A DNA stretch of 64,000 nucleotides from JANQJA01 sp047947185 (GTDB lineage: Bacteria; Pseudomonadota; Gammaproteobacteria; Pseudomonadales; Azotimanducaceae): positions 620,001-684,000 of the forward strand of contig CP170502.1 in NCBI GenBank assembly GCA_047947185.1, read 5' to 3'. Of this stretch, positions 18,467 to 26,270 are shown piece after piece. The number at the start of each line of letters is the position of its first letter. Position 1 is the stretch's first letter. The position numbers and the translations under genes were made by a program. Below the pieces are notes generated by a model. That model was given only the letters and a program-made list of their open reading frames with translations, did no database searches and was not told where the DNA came from.

Positions 18467-18688
18467 ATGGCCGACGCATATTCACTGGCAAAAAAACACC
18501 TCGACGCAGGCATCAACGAGGCCCAGGAAAACAATATCAGCCTGAATGCCTTTGGCCAGGCGCTGGTCTGGAAACTGCTGGAGAAATACAAGGAAGAAGG
18601 CAGGTCCGCTGCTGACATTGTGAGTGAAGTGCAGTACACCCTGGACAATCTTGATGATGACGGGACCTTTCACGTCTCGCGGAACTGA
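18467..18688 (+). CDS. Small acidic protein of unknown function (73 aa)
   Basis: The ORF begins MADAYSLAKKHLDAGINEAQ and has a strong ribosome binding site (GGGAGAG at 18455-18461). It looks fully helical and acidic with no membrane helix or cysteine. The pattern LVWKLLEKYKEEGRSAADI suggests an amphipathic helix pair. No family was recognised. It is divergent from the acyl-CoA synthetase gene and ends just before the convergent SRAP gene. Confidence 0.65.
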   Translation: MADAYSLAKKHLDAGINEAQENNISLNAFGQALVWKLLEKYKEEGRSAADIVSEVQYTLDNLDDDGTFHVSRN

Positions 18689-18710
18689 TGCCCCGACATC
18701 CAGGGCGAAC

Positions 18711-19388
18711 TCAGGTCACCACCCTGTCCTCTCCAATCGGTGTTGTGCAACGCGCATCCTTGTTGCGGGCATTGTTCACCTGGGTTGACACTGGCGTTAC
18801 CCGGAGGGGCATGCGCAGGGTTGGTGCCATAAGCCCATTGAGCTCTGTCACGCTGGTCAGAGGGTCAACCCAGGCGTTTGCCTCATCCGGCGTGAGGTGA
18901 ACGGGCATTCGGTGATGCAGGAATTCAAGTGACGGCGGAGCGGCCGTGGTTACGATGGCACAGCTTTCGATGACGGTGCCATCACCTTCCCAACGATCCC
19001 ACACGGCCGCAAAAGCGAAACCCGGGGCCTCAGTCGGCGTAACGTAGAATGGCTGTTTGACGCTACCTTCTCGCCGCCATTCAAAGTAGCCGGATGCCGG
19101 CACCAGGCTGCGGCGCCTGGCAAAAGGCTCCCGAAACGCCCGGCTCCGGGCCAGGGTTTCCGAGCGGGCATTAAACATGCTGTATTTGGTCCCCGGGCCA
19201 TCGGACCAGAAGGGGGTCAGCCACCACCGCATTTGCCGCAGATCCCAGGCGCCCTCTTCCATCACGAGTACCGGAACCGGTTCGGTCGGGGCCAGGTTCA
19301 TGTGTGTTTCAACCACAAAACCACGGCCTGTAATCTCCAGTATCAACTGTCCCAGGGGATCACTGATCACGTTCAGGCGACCACACAT
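18711..19388 (-). CDS. yedK: SRAP (HMCES/YedK) abasic-site DNA-protein crosslinking protein
   Basis: At 225 residues this is the SOS response-associated peptidase family, which protects abasic sites in single-stranded DNA by forming a covalent thiazolidine link through Cys2. The N-terminus MCGRLNV gives that cysteine after Met removal. The catalytic glutamate lies in PASGYFEWRR and the histidine in HHRMPVHL. It follows the aldo/keto reductase gene by 11 bases on the same strand. Confidence 0.92.
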   Translation of the reverse strand: MCGRLNVISDPLGQLILEITGRGFVVETHMNLAPTEPVPVLVMEEGAWDLRQMRWWLTPFWSDGPGTKYSMFNARSETLARSRAFREPFARRRSLVPASGYFEWRREGSVKQPFYVTPTEAPGFAFAAVWDRWEGDGTVIESCAIVTTAAPPSLEFLHHRMPVHLTPDEANAWVDPLTSVTELNGLMAPTLRMPLRVTPVSTQVNNARNKDARCTTPIGEDRVVT

Positions 19389-19399
19389 GATGCACCTGC

Positions 19400-20341
19400 C
19401 TAGCGGTTCGAGAGTAACGCCACTTCTGCCATCTCGTCAGCAGACAACCGCCATGCAGCAGCTTCGGCATTCTGCCTGGCCTGTTCCGGACTCGTCGCGC
19501 CGGCAATTACGCTGGAGATATGCGGCATGCTGGCGAGCCAGCTCATGGCCAGTTCCAGCAGGGTATGGCCCTGGTCGCGGGCAAATGCAGCCAGCTTGTC
19601 GACAATGTCGAAGTTTTCTTCCGAGAGCGCGGTGCGACCGCGCTCACCCCACATCGCAAGACGGGTGCCCTGGGGTGGTGGCGCGCCACGCTCGTATTTG
19701 CCCGTCAGCAGGCCACTGGCCAGCGGAAAATACGGCAGTATGCCAAGACCAAACTCCTGGCACGCCGGGACAACCTCCCGCTCCAGGCGGCGATCCATCA
19801 GCGAATACAGGTTCTGGGCCGTCGCAAAAGCATTGAGTCCATGATGCCGGGCTGTCCAGGCGGCGTCGGCAATCTGCCAGCCGGAGAAGTTTGAATTACC
19901 GATGTAGCGGATTTTTCCCGCCCTCACCAGGTCATCCAGTGCGCGCAGGGTTTCCAGAATGGGTGTGGCGGGGTCCGGAACGTGTTGCTGATAGAGATCA
20001 ATGTAGTCGGTACCCAGCCGCTTCAGGCTGGCATCAACAGCATTCATAATGTACCGACGTGAGGCACCACGCATCAGTCCGCTTTCGCCCATGGGGTTGG
20101 CAAATTTGGTGGCAATTACAATCTCGTCCCGCTGCTTGTCCCTGATGGCCTCACCAAGGAAAGTTTCAGACATGCCTGTGCCATACATATCGGCGGTATC
20201 AAAAAAGTTGATGCCGCTGTCCAGCGCAGCTTCCACCACACTTTTGGTTGTCACCGCATCACAGCGACGACCAAAGTTGTTGCAACCGATACCTACAACC
20301 GACACCTTGAGGCCGGTGTTGCCCAGATTACGATATTCCAT
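19400..20341 (-). CDS. Aldo/keto reductase
   Basis: The 313-residue protein begins MEYRNLGNTGLKVSVVG and has the AKR tetrad: Asp and Tyr in FDTADMYGTGMSE, Lys in IATKFANP and His in YQQHVPDP. It fits the YajO/Gpr-like NADPH-dependent reductases of aldehydes. The reading frame stays open upstream to 20527, but the family start is at 20341, so the longer start was rejected. It is probably co-transcribed with the SRAP gene downstream. Confidence 0.9.
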   Translation of the reverse strand: MEYRNLGNTGLKVSVVGIGCNNFGRRCDAVTTKSVVEAALDSGINFFDTADMYGTGMSETFLGEAIRDKQRDEIVIATKFANPMGESGLMRGASRRYIMNAVDASLKRLGTDYIDLYQQHVPDPATPILETLRALDDLVRAGKIRYIGNSNFSGWQIADAAWTARHHGLNAFATAQNLYSLMDRRLEREVVPACQEFGLGILPYFPLASGLLTGKYERGAPPPQGTRLAMWGERGRTALSEENFDIVDKLAAFARDQGHTLLELAMSWLASMPHISSVIAGATSPEQARQNAEAAAWRLSADEMAEVALLSNR

Positions 20342-20389
20342 TTTGCTTACCCTCAGTTCTGACAAGGTTCCGAGAATCCTACCACGTAC

Positions 20390-20416
20390 TTGAGGCGGCA
20401 CGGGTAATGCTGTAAT
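20390..20416 (+). promoter_or_regulatory. Possible promoter of the carbamoyltransferase gene
   Basis: TTGAGG (20390-20395) and an extended -10, TGC followed by TGTAAT (20411-20416), lie 15 bases apart in the divergent spacer upstream of the start at 20445. Spacing is short, but the extended -10 compensates. Confidence 0.35.
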
Positions 20417-20444
20417 TTGCCGTGTTTTCACGGACAATGAGACC

Positions 20445-21386
20445 ATGCGCCACCTACCCCACCTCAAGGACCTGAGTGCCGCGGAGATTACTGATATCCT
20501 CGATCGGGCCGCGTTGATCAAGGCCAACCCCCGCGATTACCTTGAACTGCTGAAGGGGCACTCACTTGCCATGCTGTTCCAGAAGACCAGCACACGCACT
20601 CGCGTGTCGTTTGAAGTTGGCATGACAGAATTGGGCGGGCACGCGGTTTATGTGGACTGGCTGACGTCCAACTTTGTTCTGTCGGGCATCGAACATGAAA
20701 CCGAGTATCTGTCCCGCAACGTCAGCTGTATTATGGCCCGCCTCCTGCGTCACAGTGACCTTCTGAAAATCATGGGCGCCAGCCAGGTACCGGTGATCAA
20801 TGGCTGTGATGAGAAGTTCCACCCCTGCCAGGCGCTGACAGACGTCCTGACAATGCGCGAGCACTTTGATGACGATCTGGCCAACGCACGCCTCACCTAT
20901 GTTGGTGTACAGAACAATGTCTCCAATTCCCTGGTCATTATCTGTGACAAACTGGGCATCAACCTGACACTCGCAACACCTGAACAAAGTGACAATGGCG
21001 AGAGTCTCGACGCTGATGTCCAGGACATCATCAGTTCTTCGGTCCGGATCGGACACACAACCGATCCGGTACAGGCAGTCAGGGAAGCCGATTTTGTCTA
21101 CACAGATACCTGGATTGACATGCAGTACTTCAACAACCCTGCCCACGAGGAAGAAAATGCTGCAAGGCTCAAACAGATGATGCCGTATCAACTGAATCCG
21201 GCCTTACTGGCTGGTGTCGACTGCCGCATCATGCACGACATGCCCATCCACGATGGTTTTGAGATTACTGCGGAGCTGGTGGCTGACCCTCGCTCCGTGA
21301 TCTACCTGCAGGCAGCCAACCGGCTGCATGCGCAGAAAGGATTACTCTGGTGGCTCTTTGAGCAGGCGGACCTGGTTGGCCAGTAA
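20445..21386 (+). CDS. Ornithine/aspartate carbamoyltransferase-family protein with altered substrate motif
   Basis: The 313 residues have the carbamoyl-phosphate site of the family: QKTSTRTRVSFEVG (Ser49-Arg53) and HPCQ at 126-129. Overall length and the MRHLPHLKDLSAAEI opening match ornithine carbamoyltransferases. However the ornithine-binding HCLP motif reads HDMP (264-267, in MHDMPIHDGFEI), so the usual cysteine is aspartate, and the SMG loop reads TDTWIDMQYF. Carbamoyl transfer is well supported; the acceptor may be ornithine or another amine. No other arginine gene is nearby. Its last 45 bases overlap glcF tail to tail. Confidence 0.8.
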   Translation: MRHLPHLKDLSAAEITDILDRAALIKANPRDYLELLKGHSLAMLFQKTSTRTRVSFEVGMTELGGHAVYVDWLTSNFVLSGIEHETEYLSRNVSCIMARLLRHSDLLKIMGASQVPVINGCDEKFHPCQALTDVLTMREHFDDDLANARLTYVGVQNNVSNSLVIICDKLGINLTLATPEQSDNGESLDADVQDIISSSVRIGHTTDPVQAVREADFVYTDTWIDMQYFNNPAHEEENAARLKQMMPYQLNPALLAGVDCRIMHDMPIHDGFEITAELVADPRSVIYLQAANRLHAQKGLLWWLFEQADLVGQ

Positions 21387-22577
21387 CTCCAGCCAGTGCA
21401 TCACCGGCACCTCCGTGCCGCCCGCCAGGTGTAGCTGACAACCAATATTGGCCGTCACGATCACCTCGGGCGTCCCCGCAAGCAGCGCACGGACTTTGTT
21501 GTCGCGCAGCTGCCTGGCAAGCCCAGGCTGCAGGATGGAATAGGTGCCAGCAGAGCCGCAGCACAGCCCCGCATCGGGGACTTCAAGCAGTTCAAGTCCG
21601 CTGTCCCGCAAGATCTGTGGAACCAGACCAGGCAGCCGTTGACCGTGCTGGAGGGTACATGGGATGTGGCAGGCAACAGCCACAGGTGCTGCAGCAAATG
21701 CCAGGTCCACCAGCAATTCGCTGGCATCAACACACTTGTCCGCCACGGCACTGGCCCGGGCTTTATATTCGGGATCATGAGCCAGCATCACCGGGTAATC
21801 CTTCACGGCAACACCGCAACCACTGGCGGTTGAGACTATGGCATCGGTATGATCAAGCAGCGGCAGCAGCCGGTCGATCATGAGCCGCATGCGTTCCAAT
21901 CCTGCCTCATGCGCGCCCAGGTGGTAGTCAAGGGCACCACAACACCCCTCCTCCGGCAGCAAGGTGACGCCAATCCCGTGTTGCCCGAGCAGGTAGGCAA
22001 GCGCCTGATTGACACCCGGCGTGGCGGCGCGCTGAACACAGCCAGCGAGCACCACAACCTGGCGAGCGCCTGCCTCCAGCGGCGCGGAAGCGGTGGGCTC
22101 CGTTCCGCGCCACGGGGCAGCCGGCACCAGGCTCCGCAGGCCTGCAGGCAGGAATGGGCGAAACATCCGTCCCAATCCAAGTAGCGGCCCAACCACCCGG
22201 GGGCGTGGCACCACCTGCCGCAGGAGCCAGGACATTATGCGGCTCCGCATGCCGGGCCTACGCCTCGCGGCCATGAAGCTGCGGCCGATGTCCACCAGTC
22301 GGCCGTACTGGACACCGGACGGACAGACCGTTTCACAGGCGCGGCAGGTCAGGCAGCGATCGATATGGCGGACCGCGGTGGTACTGACCTCTTGCGTCTG
22401 GAGCATGTCCCGGATGAGATAGATGCGCCCCCGCGGGCCATCCAGTTCGTCGCCCAGCAGTTGGTAGGTTGGGCAGACTGCCGTACAAAAACCACAGTGT
22501 ACGCAACTGCGCAGAATTGACTCGGCCTCGCTGATCTCCGGATCCTGCAACAACCTGGCGTCTATACGCGTTTGCAT
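21342..22577 (-). CDS. glcF: Glycolate oxidase iron-sulfur subunit
   Basis: This 411-residue subunit carries two 4Fe-4S clusters, seen as CVHCGFCTAVCPTYQ near residue 26 and CLTCRACETVCPSG near residue 75, and two cysteine-rich CCG domains (EEGCCGALDYHLG and AGLCCGSAGTYS). It transfers electrons from the flavin subunits GlcD and GlcE to the membrane quinone pool. Its ATG overlaps the glcE stop by one base (TGATG). The 3' end overlaps the convergent carbamoyltransferase gene by 45 bases. Confidence 0.93.
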   Translation of the reverse strand: MQTRIDARLLQDPEISEAESILRSCVHCGFCTAVCPTYQLLGDELDGPRGRIYLIRDMLQTQEVSTTAVRHIDRCLTCRACETVCPSGVQYGRLVDIGRSFMAARRRPGMRSRIMSWLLRQVVPRPRVVGPLLGLGRMFRPFLPAGLRSLVPAAPWRGTEPTASAPLEAGARQVVVLAGCVQRAATPGVNQALAYLLGQHGIGVTLLPEEGCCGALDYHLGAHEAGLERMRLMIDRLLPLLDHTDAIVSTASGCGVAVKDYPVMLAHDPEYKARASAVADKCVDASELLVDLAFAAAPVAVACHIPCTLQHGQRLPGLVPQILRDSGLELLEVPDAGLCCGSAGTYSILQPGLARQLRDNKVRALLAGTPEVIVTANIGCQLHLAGGTEVPVMHWLELLANQVRLLKEPPE

Positions 22578-23629
22578 CAGCCCCCTTCCCCACCGGTCAA
22601 TTGCAGATGCGGATTCAGGATGGCCGCCGGGTCAAACGCAGCAGCGAGCCTTGCACTGATCGCCGCAACAATCCTGTTGGGCAACCGGATGCTGCCCGCA
22701 CCGGGGCCACGTACCTGCAAGGCGTGCCCGCTCCCCGCAACCTCCAATTGATGCCGCGCCGGATCTGCGACAAATCGCTGGGCACCGCCCCAGTCGAGGA
22801 TTGTACTTTCTGCCAGCAGCAAGTTTGAGGCCGGCGGCACCGATATGCGCCACAGGCAACGGGCCCCTGCCAGTGACTTGTGGGTCAGTTCTGCGACCGA
22901 AGACCAGACCTGGCCGCTGGCGAGTCCCTCACCACCCAACCGGGACCTTGCCGCCGCAACCGCAGAGGCTGAACCCGAGAGCCGAACAAAAAGGTGCCCG
23001 TCGATGTGGCAGAGGCCCGAGACCGGCGTTGTGCTATTGCTGATCTCGAGCATCCGTGGCAGCGCGGCGTCGCGGGAACAGGCAAGCACCAGCGTCATTT
23101 CCGCTTCTGGCAACGGCAGCACCTTCAGACTGACATCTGCGATTACACCCAGGGTGCCGCGAGCCCCTGCACTAAGCCGCGAGACATCAAATCCCGCGAC
23201 GTTTTTCATGACCTGTCCGCCAAACTCCAGGTACCGGCCCTCACCCGTGATCAGCCCCACACCCAGTACAAAGTCCCTGGCACTGCCGCTCCAGGGGCGC
23301 CGTGCGCCAGAGAGGCCCATGGCAAGCGTGCCGCCCAGCGTTGCCCGGTTGTCGAAGGTGGGCGGCTCAAATCCCAGCATCTGGCCCTCACCGGCCAGCA
23401 GCCTTGTTATGTCTGAAACCGGCGTGCCAGCGCGGGCGCGGAGCATCAATTCCGTGGGCTGGTAGTCGATAATGCCGGACTGGCGTTGCATGTCCAGCAA
23501 CATGGCTTCAGCTGGGGGCTGTGGCAACATGGTTGCCTTGGAGCCGCCGCCACAGATGACCAGCGGCAGTCCTGCTGCCGCGCAATGGGCCACCTGTTCA
23601 CACAGGTCAACACGTCTATCCCCGGACAT
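22577..23629 (-). CDS. glcE: Glycolate oxidase FAD-binding subunit
   Basis: The 350-residue protein has the FAD_binding_4 fold with PLVICGGGSKATML near residue 25 and NRATLGGTLAMGLSGARR near residue 96. It is the smaller flavoprotein of the GlcDEF complex. The open frame extends upstream to 23698 inside glcD, but the ATG at 23629 overlapping the glcD stop by one base (TGATG) matches the family start and was chosen. Confidence 0.92.
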   Translation of the reverse strand: MSGDRRVDLCEQVAHCAAAGLPLVICGGGSKATMLPQPPAEAMLLDMQRQSGIIDYQPTELMLRARAGTPVSDITRLLAGEGQMLGFEPPTFDNRATLGGTLAMGLSGARRPWSGSARDFVLGVGLITGEGRYLEFGGQVMKNVAGFDVSRLSAGARGTLGVIADVSLKVLPLPEAEMTLVLACSRDAALPRMLEISNSTTPVSGLCHIDGHLFVRLSGSASAVAAARSRLGGEGLASGQVWSSVAELTHKSLAGARCLWRISVPPASNLLLAESTILDWGGAQRFVADPARHQLEVAGSGHALQVRGPGAGSIRLPNRIVAAISARLAAAFDPAAILNPHLQLTGGEGG

Positions 23630-25083
23630 CAGAATCGATCCAGTTCCGGGAATTTTTCCTGGCCCGCATGCACGTGCATGGCACCAAACTCGGCACACCG
23701 ATGCAGTGTGGGTACGGCTTTTCCCGGGTTCAGGATACCTCGCTCATCAAAAGCCTGTTTCACCGCGTGGAACAGGGCCAGTTCCTGCTCGCTGAACTGG
23801 AGACACATCTGGTCAATTTTCTCCAGACCCACCCCGTGCTCACCGGTGATTGTGCCACCCGCGGCAATGCAGAGCTCAAGAATCTCGGCGCCAAATGCCT
23901 CGGCTCTTTCTGTGTCACCGGGCTGGTTGGCGTCATACAGGATCAGTGGATGCAGGTTGCCATCACCGGCGTGAAAGACGTTCGCAACCGCAAGCCCATG
24001 CTTCTCCGCCAGGCGGCTGATACCCGCCAACACCTTTGCCAGATAACGCCGCGGGATAGTACCGTCCATACAGTAATAATCGGGCGCAATGCGGCCGACG
24101 GCAGGAAATGCCGCTTTCCTGCCTTGCCACAATCGTGCCCGGTGGGCGGAATCAAATGCGACTTCAACGTGCTTTGCCCCAAACCTGGCAAGCAGTTCCC
24201 TCAGTGCCACAAGCTGTGCCTCAATAGCCTCTGTGGTGCCGTCAAGTTCACACAGCAGAAGCGCAGCCGCTTCGGTCGGGTAGCCGGCGTTAACAAACGC
24301 CTCGGCGGCCCGGATAGCGGGGTTATCCATCATTTCGAGTCCTGCCGGCAGGATACCCGCCGAAATGATGGCACCCACCGTATCGGCTGCAGCCTGCACG
24401 CTGTCGAATCCCGCCTGAACCACGCAGACGCTGTCCGGCAGCGGCAGCAGGTTTACGGTGACCTCCACCACAATGCCCAGCAATCCTTCAGAACCATGCA
24501 ACAGGGCAAGCAGGTCGTAACCGGGGCTATCAAACCCTTCACTGCCAACCTCATAGAGTTCACCTGTAGGTGAGATCACCTTGAGCTTCCGCACGTTGTG
24601 CACCGTCAGGCCATACTTCAGGCAGTGCACACCACCGGAGTTTTCTGCCACATTGCCACCGATGGTGCAGGCTATCTGCGAGGATGGATCAGGGGCGTAA
24701 TACAGGCCCAGCGGTCTGACATGATCCGAGATCGAGAGATTGGTGACACCCGGCTCAACCCGGGCCGTGCGATTGTCCGTGTCGACCGAGAGAATCCGGT
24801 TAAATTTCGAAAGCCCCAGCAGTACACCCCCGGCATGCGGGGTTGCACCACCGGACAAACCTGTGCCGGCACCGCGGGCAACCACCGGCACCCGCGACGC
24901 ATGACACAGGGCAACAACACGCTGCACCTCCTCAATACTGTCAGGCAGCACAACCGCCAGTGGCAACGCCTGTTTCGCCATCAAGCCATCACTTTCGAAT
25001 ACGCTGAGTGCGGCGGGTTCGCGAATCACGTTCGCCCCGCTGATTGCGACAAGTGCCGCCATAAATGACTGATAGTCTTCCAT
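23629..25083 (-). CDS. glcD: Glycolate oxidase, catalytic FAD subunit
   Basis: A 484-residue flavoprotein that oxidises glycolate to glyoxylate. FAD contacts are visible in RGAGTGLSGGATPHAGGV near residue 71 and IGGNVAENSGGVHCLKYG near residue 130, and the C-terminal FAD-oxidase_C domain includes NVFHAGDGNLHPLI and GGTITGEHGVGLEK. It is the first gene of glcDEF. No Shine-Dalgarno sequence precedes the ATG, and a perfect TATAAT on the minus strand (25097-25092) sits only eight bases upstream of it, so a leaderless message is likely. Confidence 0.94.
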   Translation of the reverse strand: MEDYQSFMAALVAISGANVIREPAALSVFESDGLMAKQALPLAVVLPDSIEEVQRVVALCHASRVPVVARGAGTGLSGGATPHAGGVLLGLSKFNRILSVDTDNRTARVEPGVTNLSISDHVRPLGLYYAPDPSSQIACTIGGNVAENSGGVHCLKYGLTVHNVRKLKVISPTGELYEVGSEGFDSPGYDLLALLHGSEGLLGIVVEVTVNLLPLPDSVCVVQAGFDSVQAAADTVGAIISAGILPAGLEMMDNPAIRAAEAFVNAGYPTEAAALLLCELDGTTEAIEAQLVALRELLARFGAKHVEVAFDSAHRARLWQGRKAAFPAVGRIAPDYYCMDGTIPRRYLAKVLAGISRLAEKHGLAVANVFHAGDGNLHPLILYDANQPGDTERAEAFGAEILELCIAAGGTITGEHGVGLEKIDQMCLQFSEQELALFHAVKQAFDERGILNPGKAVPTLHRCAEFGAMHVHAGQEKFPELDRF

Positions 25084-25091
25084 AAGGGTGG

Positions 25092-25113
25092 ATTATACGA
25101 TTTCCAGTATAAT
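25092..25113. promoter_or_regulatory. Back-to-back -10 boxes of glcD and ribB forming an inverted repeat
   Basis: ATTATAC (25092-25098) and GTATAAT (25107-25113) are a perfect 7-bp inverted repeat with an 8-base centre. The left arm is TATAAT on the minus strand, upstream of glcD; the right arm is TATAAT on the plus strand, 29 bases upstream of ribB. Neither has a good -35, which suggests activator dependence or a protein bound at the repeat. Confidence 0.5.
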
Positions 25114-25142
25114 AACGCCCACTCACTCATGCCGGAGTTAAT

Positions 25143-26261
25143 GTGGCCATTAATACAACCGAAGAGATCCTTGACGACTTCCGCCAGGGCAAGATGGTCC
25201 TCATCATGGATGACGAGGATCGGGAAAACGAAGGTGATCTGATTATTGCCGCGGACGTCATCACACCCGAGCACATTACCTTTTTCGCGCGTGAGGCCTG
25301 TGGTCTCATCTGCCTTACGTTGACGGAAGCACGTGCCAGGCAACTCAACCTGCCGCTCATGGTCGAGAACAACAGTTCCCTGCACGAAACCAATTTTACT
25401 GTTTCCATTGAAGCCGCTGATGGTATCACCACTGGAATTTCAGCCGCAGACCGGGCGCGCACCGTGCGGGTAGCCGTCGCAAAAAACGCGCGACCGAACG
25501 ACATTGTCATGCCAGGTCATATTTTTCCGTTGATTGCAAAACGTGGTGGTGTTCTGACCCGGGCCGGGCACACCGAGGCCGGTGTGGACCTGGCGCGCAT
25601 GGCCGGATATGAAGAGGCTGCCGTAATTGTTGAGGTCATGAATGAAGACGGCACCATGGCAAAACGCCCGGAGCTGGAAAAATTTGCCGAGAAGCACAAC
25701 CTTAAGCTCGGCACCATCGCTGACCTGATCCAGTACCGGGCCCTGTACGACAAGACCATTGAACTGGTAAACGAAAAGGCAGTGACAACTGCCCATGGCG
25801 AATTCCTGCTGCGCACCTACACTGACAAGGTGTCCGAGGGTGTACATTACGCACTGCTGAAAGGTGAGGTTCATGAAGATGAACCCTGTCTTGTCAGGGT
25901 CCAGACCCTGAACACCCTGCGCGACGTGCTTGGAACCCAGCGCCCCGGCTTCAAGCCGAGCTGGTCGCTGACCGAATCCATGGCCCGCATCCAGCAGGAA
26001 GGTAAAGGGGTTATCGTAATTGTTGGCCAGGGCATGTCACAGAGCGAAGCCCTGGCCCAGGTGGAACATTTTCCCGACATGCCGCCCACCCAGCGTGCCT
26101 CCACCGAAATTGGGGTCTATCGGGTGATTGGCACCGGCTCGCAGATCCTCCGCGACGTCGGCGTGGGCAAAATGCGCCTGCTCAGCTCCCCAACCCGTTA
26201 CAACGCCCTTTCCGGGTTTAACCTGGAGGTTGTGGAGTTTGTTGAAAACAGCGGGGAGTGA
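25143..26261 (+). CDS. ribB: 3,4-dihydroxy-2-butanone-4-phosphate synthase with degenerate GTP cyclohydrolase II domain (RibBX type)
   Basis: The N-terminal ~205 residues form DHBP synthase of riboflavin synthesis, with DDEDRENEGDLI near residue 24 and RAGHTEAGVDLARMAG near residue 140. The C-terminal ~165 residues align with GTP cyclohydrolase II but lack its three zinc cysteines and the R-x-D-C-G-x-Q-L and GRGIGL motifs; for example VRVQTLNTLRDVLGTQRPGF stands where the zinc site belongs. Such RibBX proteins keep only the synthase. The start is GTG at 25143 with GGAG five bases before it; the nearby ATG at 25141 is out of frame. No FMN riboswitch fits in the 59-base upstream spacer. Confidence 0.9.
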   Translation: MAINTTEEILDDFRQGKMVLIMDDEDRENEGDLIIAADVITPEHITFFAREACGLICLTLTEARARQLNLPLMVENNSSLHETNFTVSIEAADGITTGISAADRARTVRVAVAKNARPNDIVMPGHIFPLIAKRGGVLTRAGHTEAGVDLARMAGYEEAAVIVEVMNEDGTMAKRPELEKFAEKHNLKLGTIADLIQYRALYDKTIELVNEKAVTTAHGEFLLRTYTDKVSEGVHYALLKGEVHEDEPCLVRVQTLNTLRDVLGTQRPGFKPSWSLTESMARIQQEGKGVIVIVGQGMSQSEALAQVEHFPDMPPTQRASTEIGVYRVIGTGSQILRDVGVGKMRLLSSPTRYNALSGFNLEVVEFVENSGE

Positions 26262-26270
26262 CCAACGGCG

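Noticed and set aside
20342..20527. Extended N-terminus of the aldo/keto reductase
   Set aside because: The extra 62 residues resemble no family member, and the usual start is at 20341.
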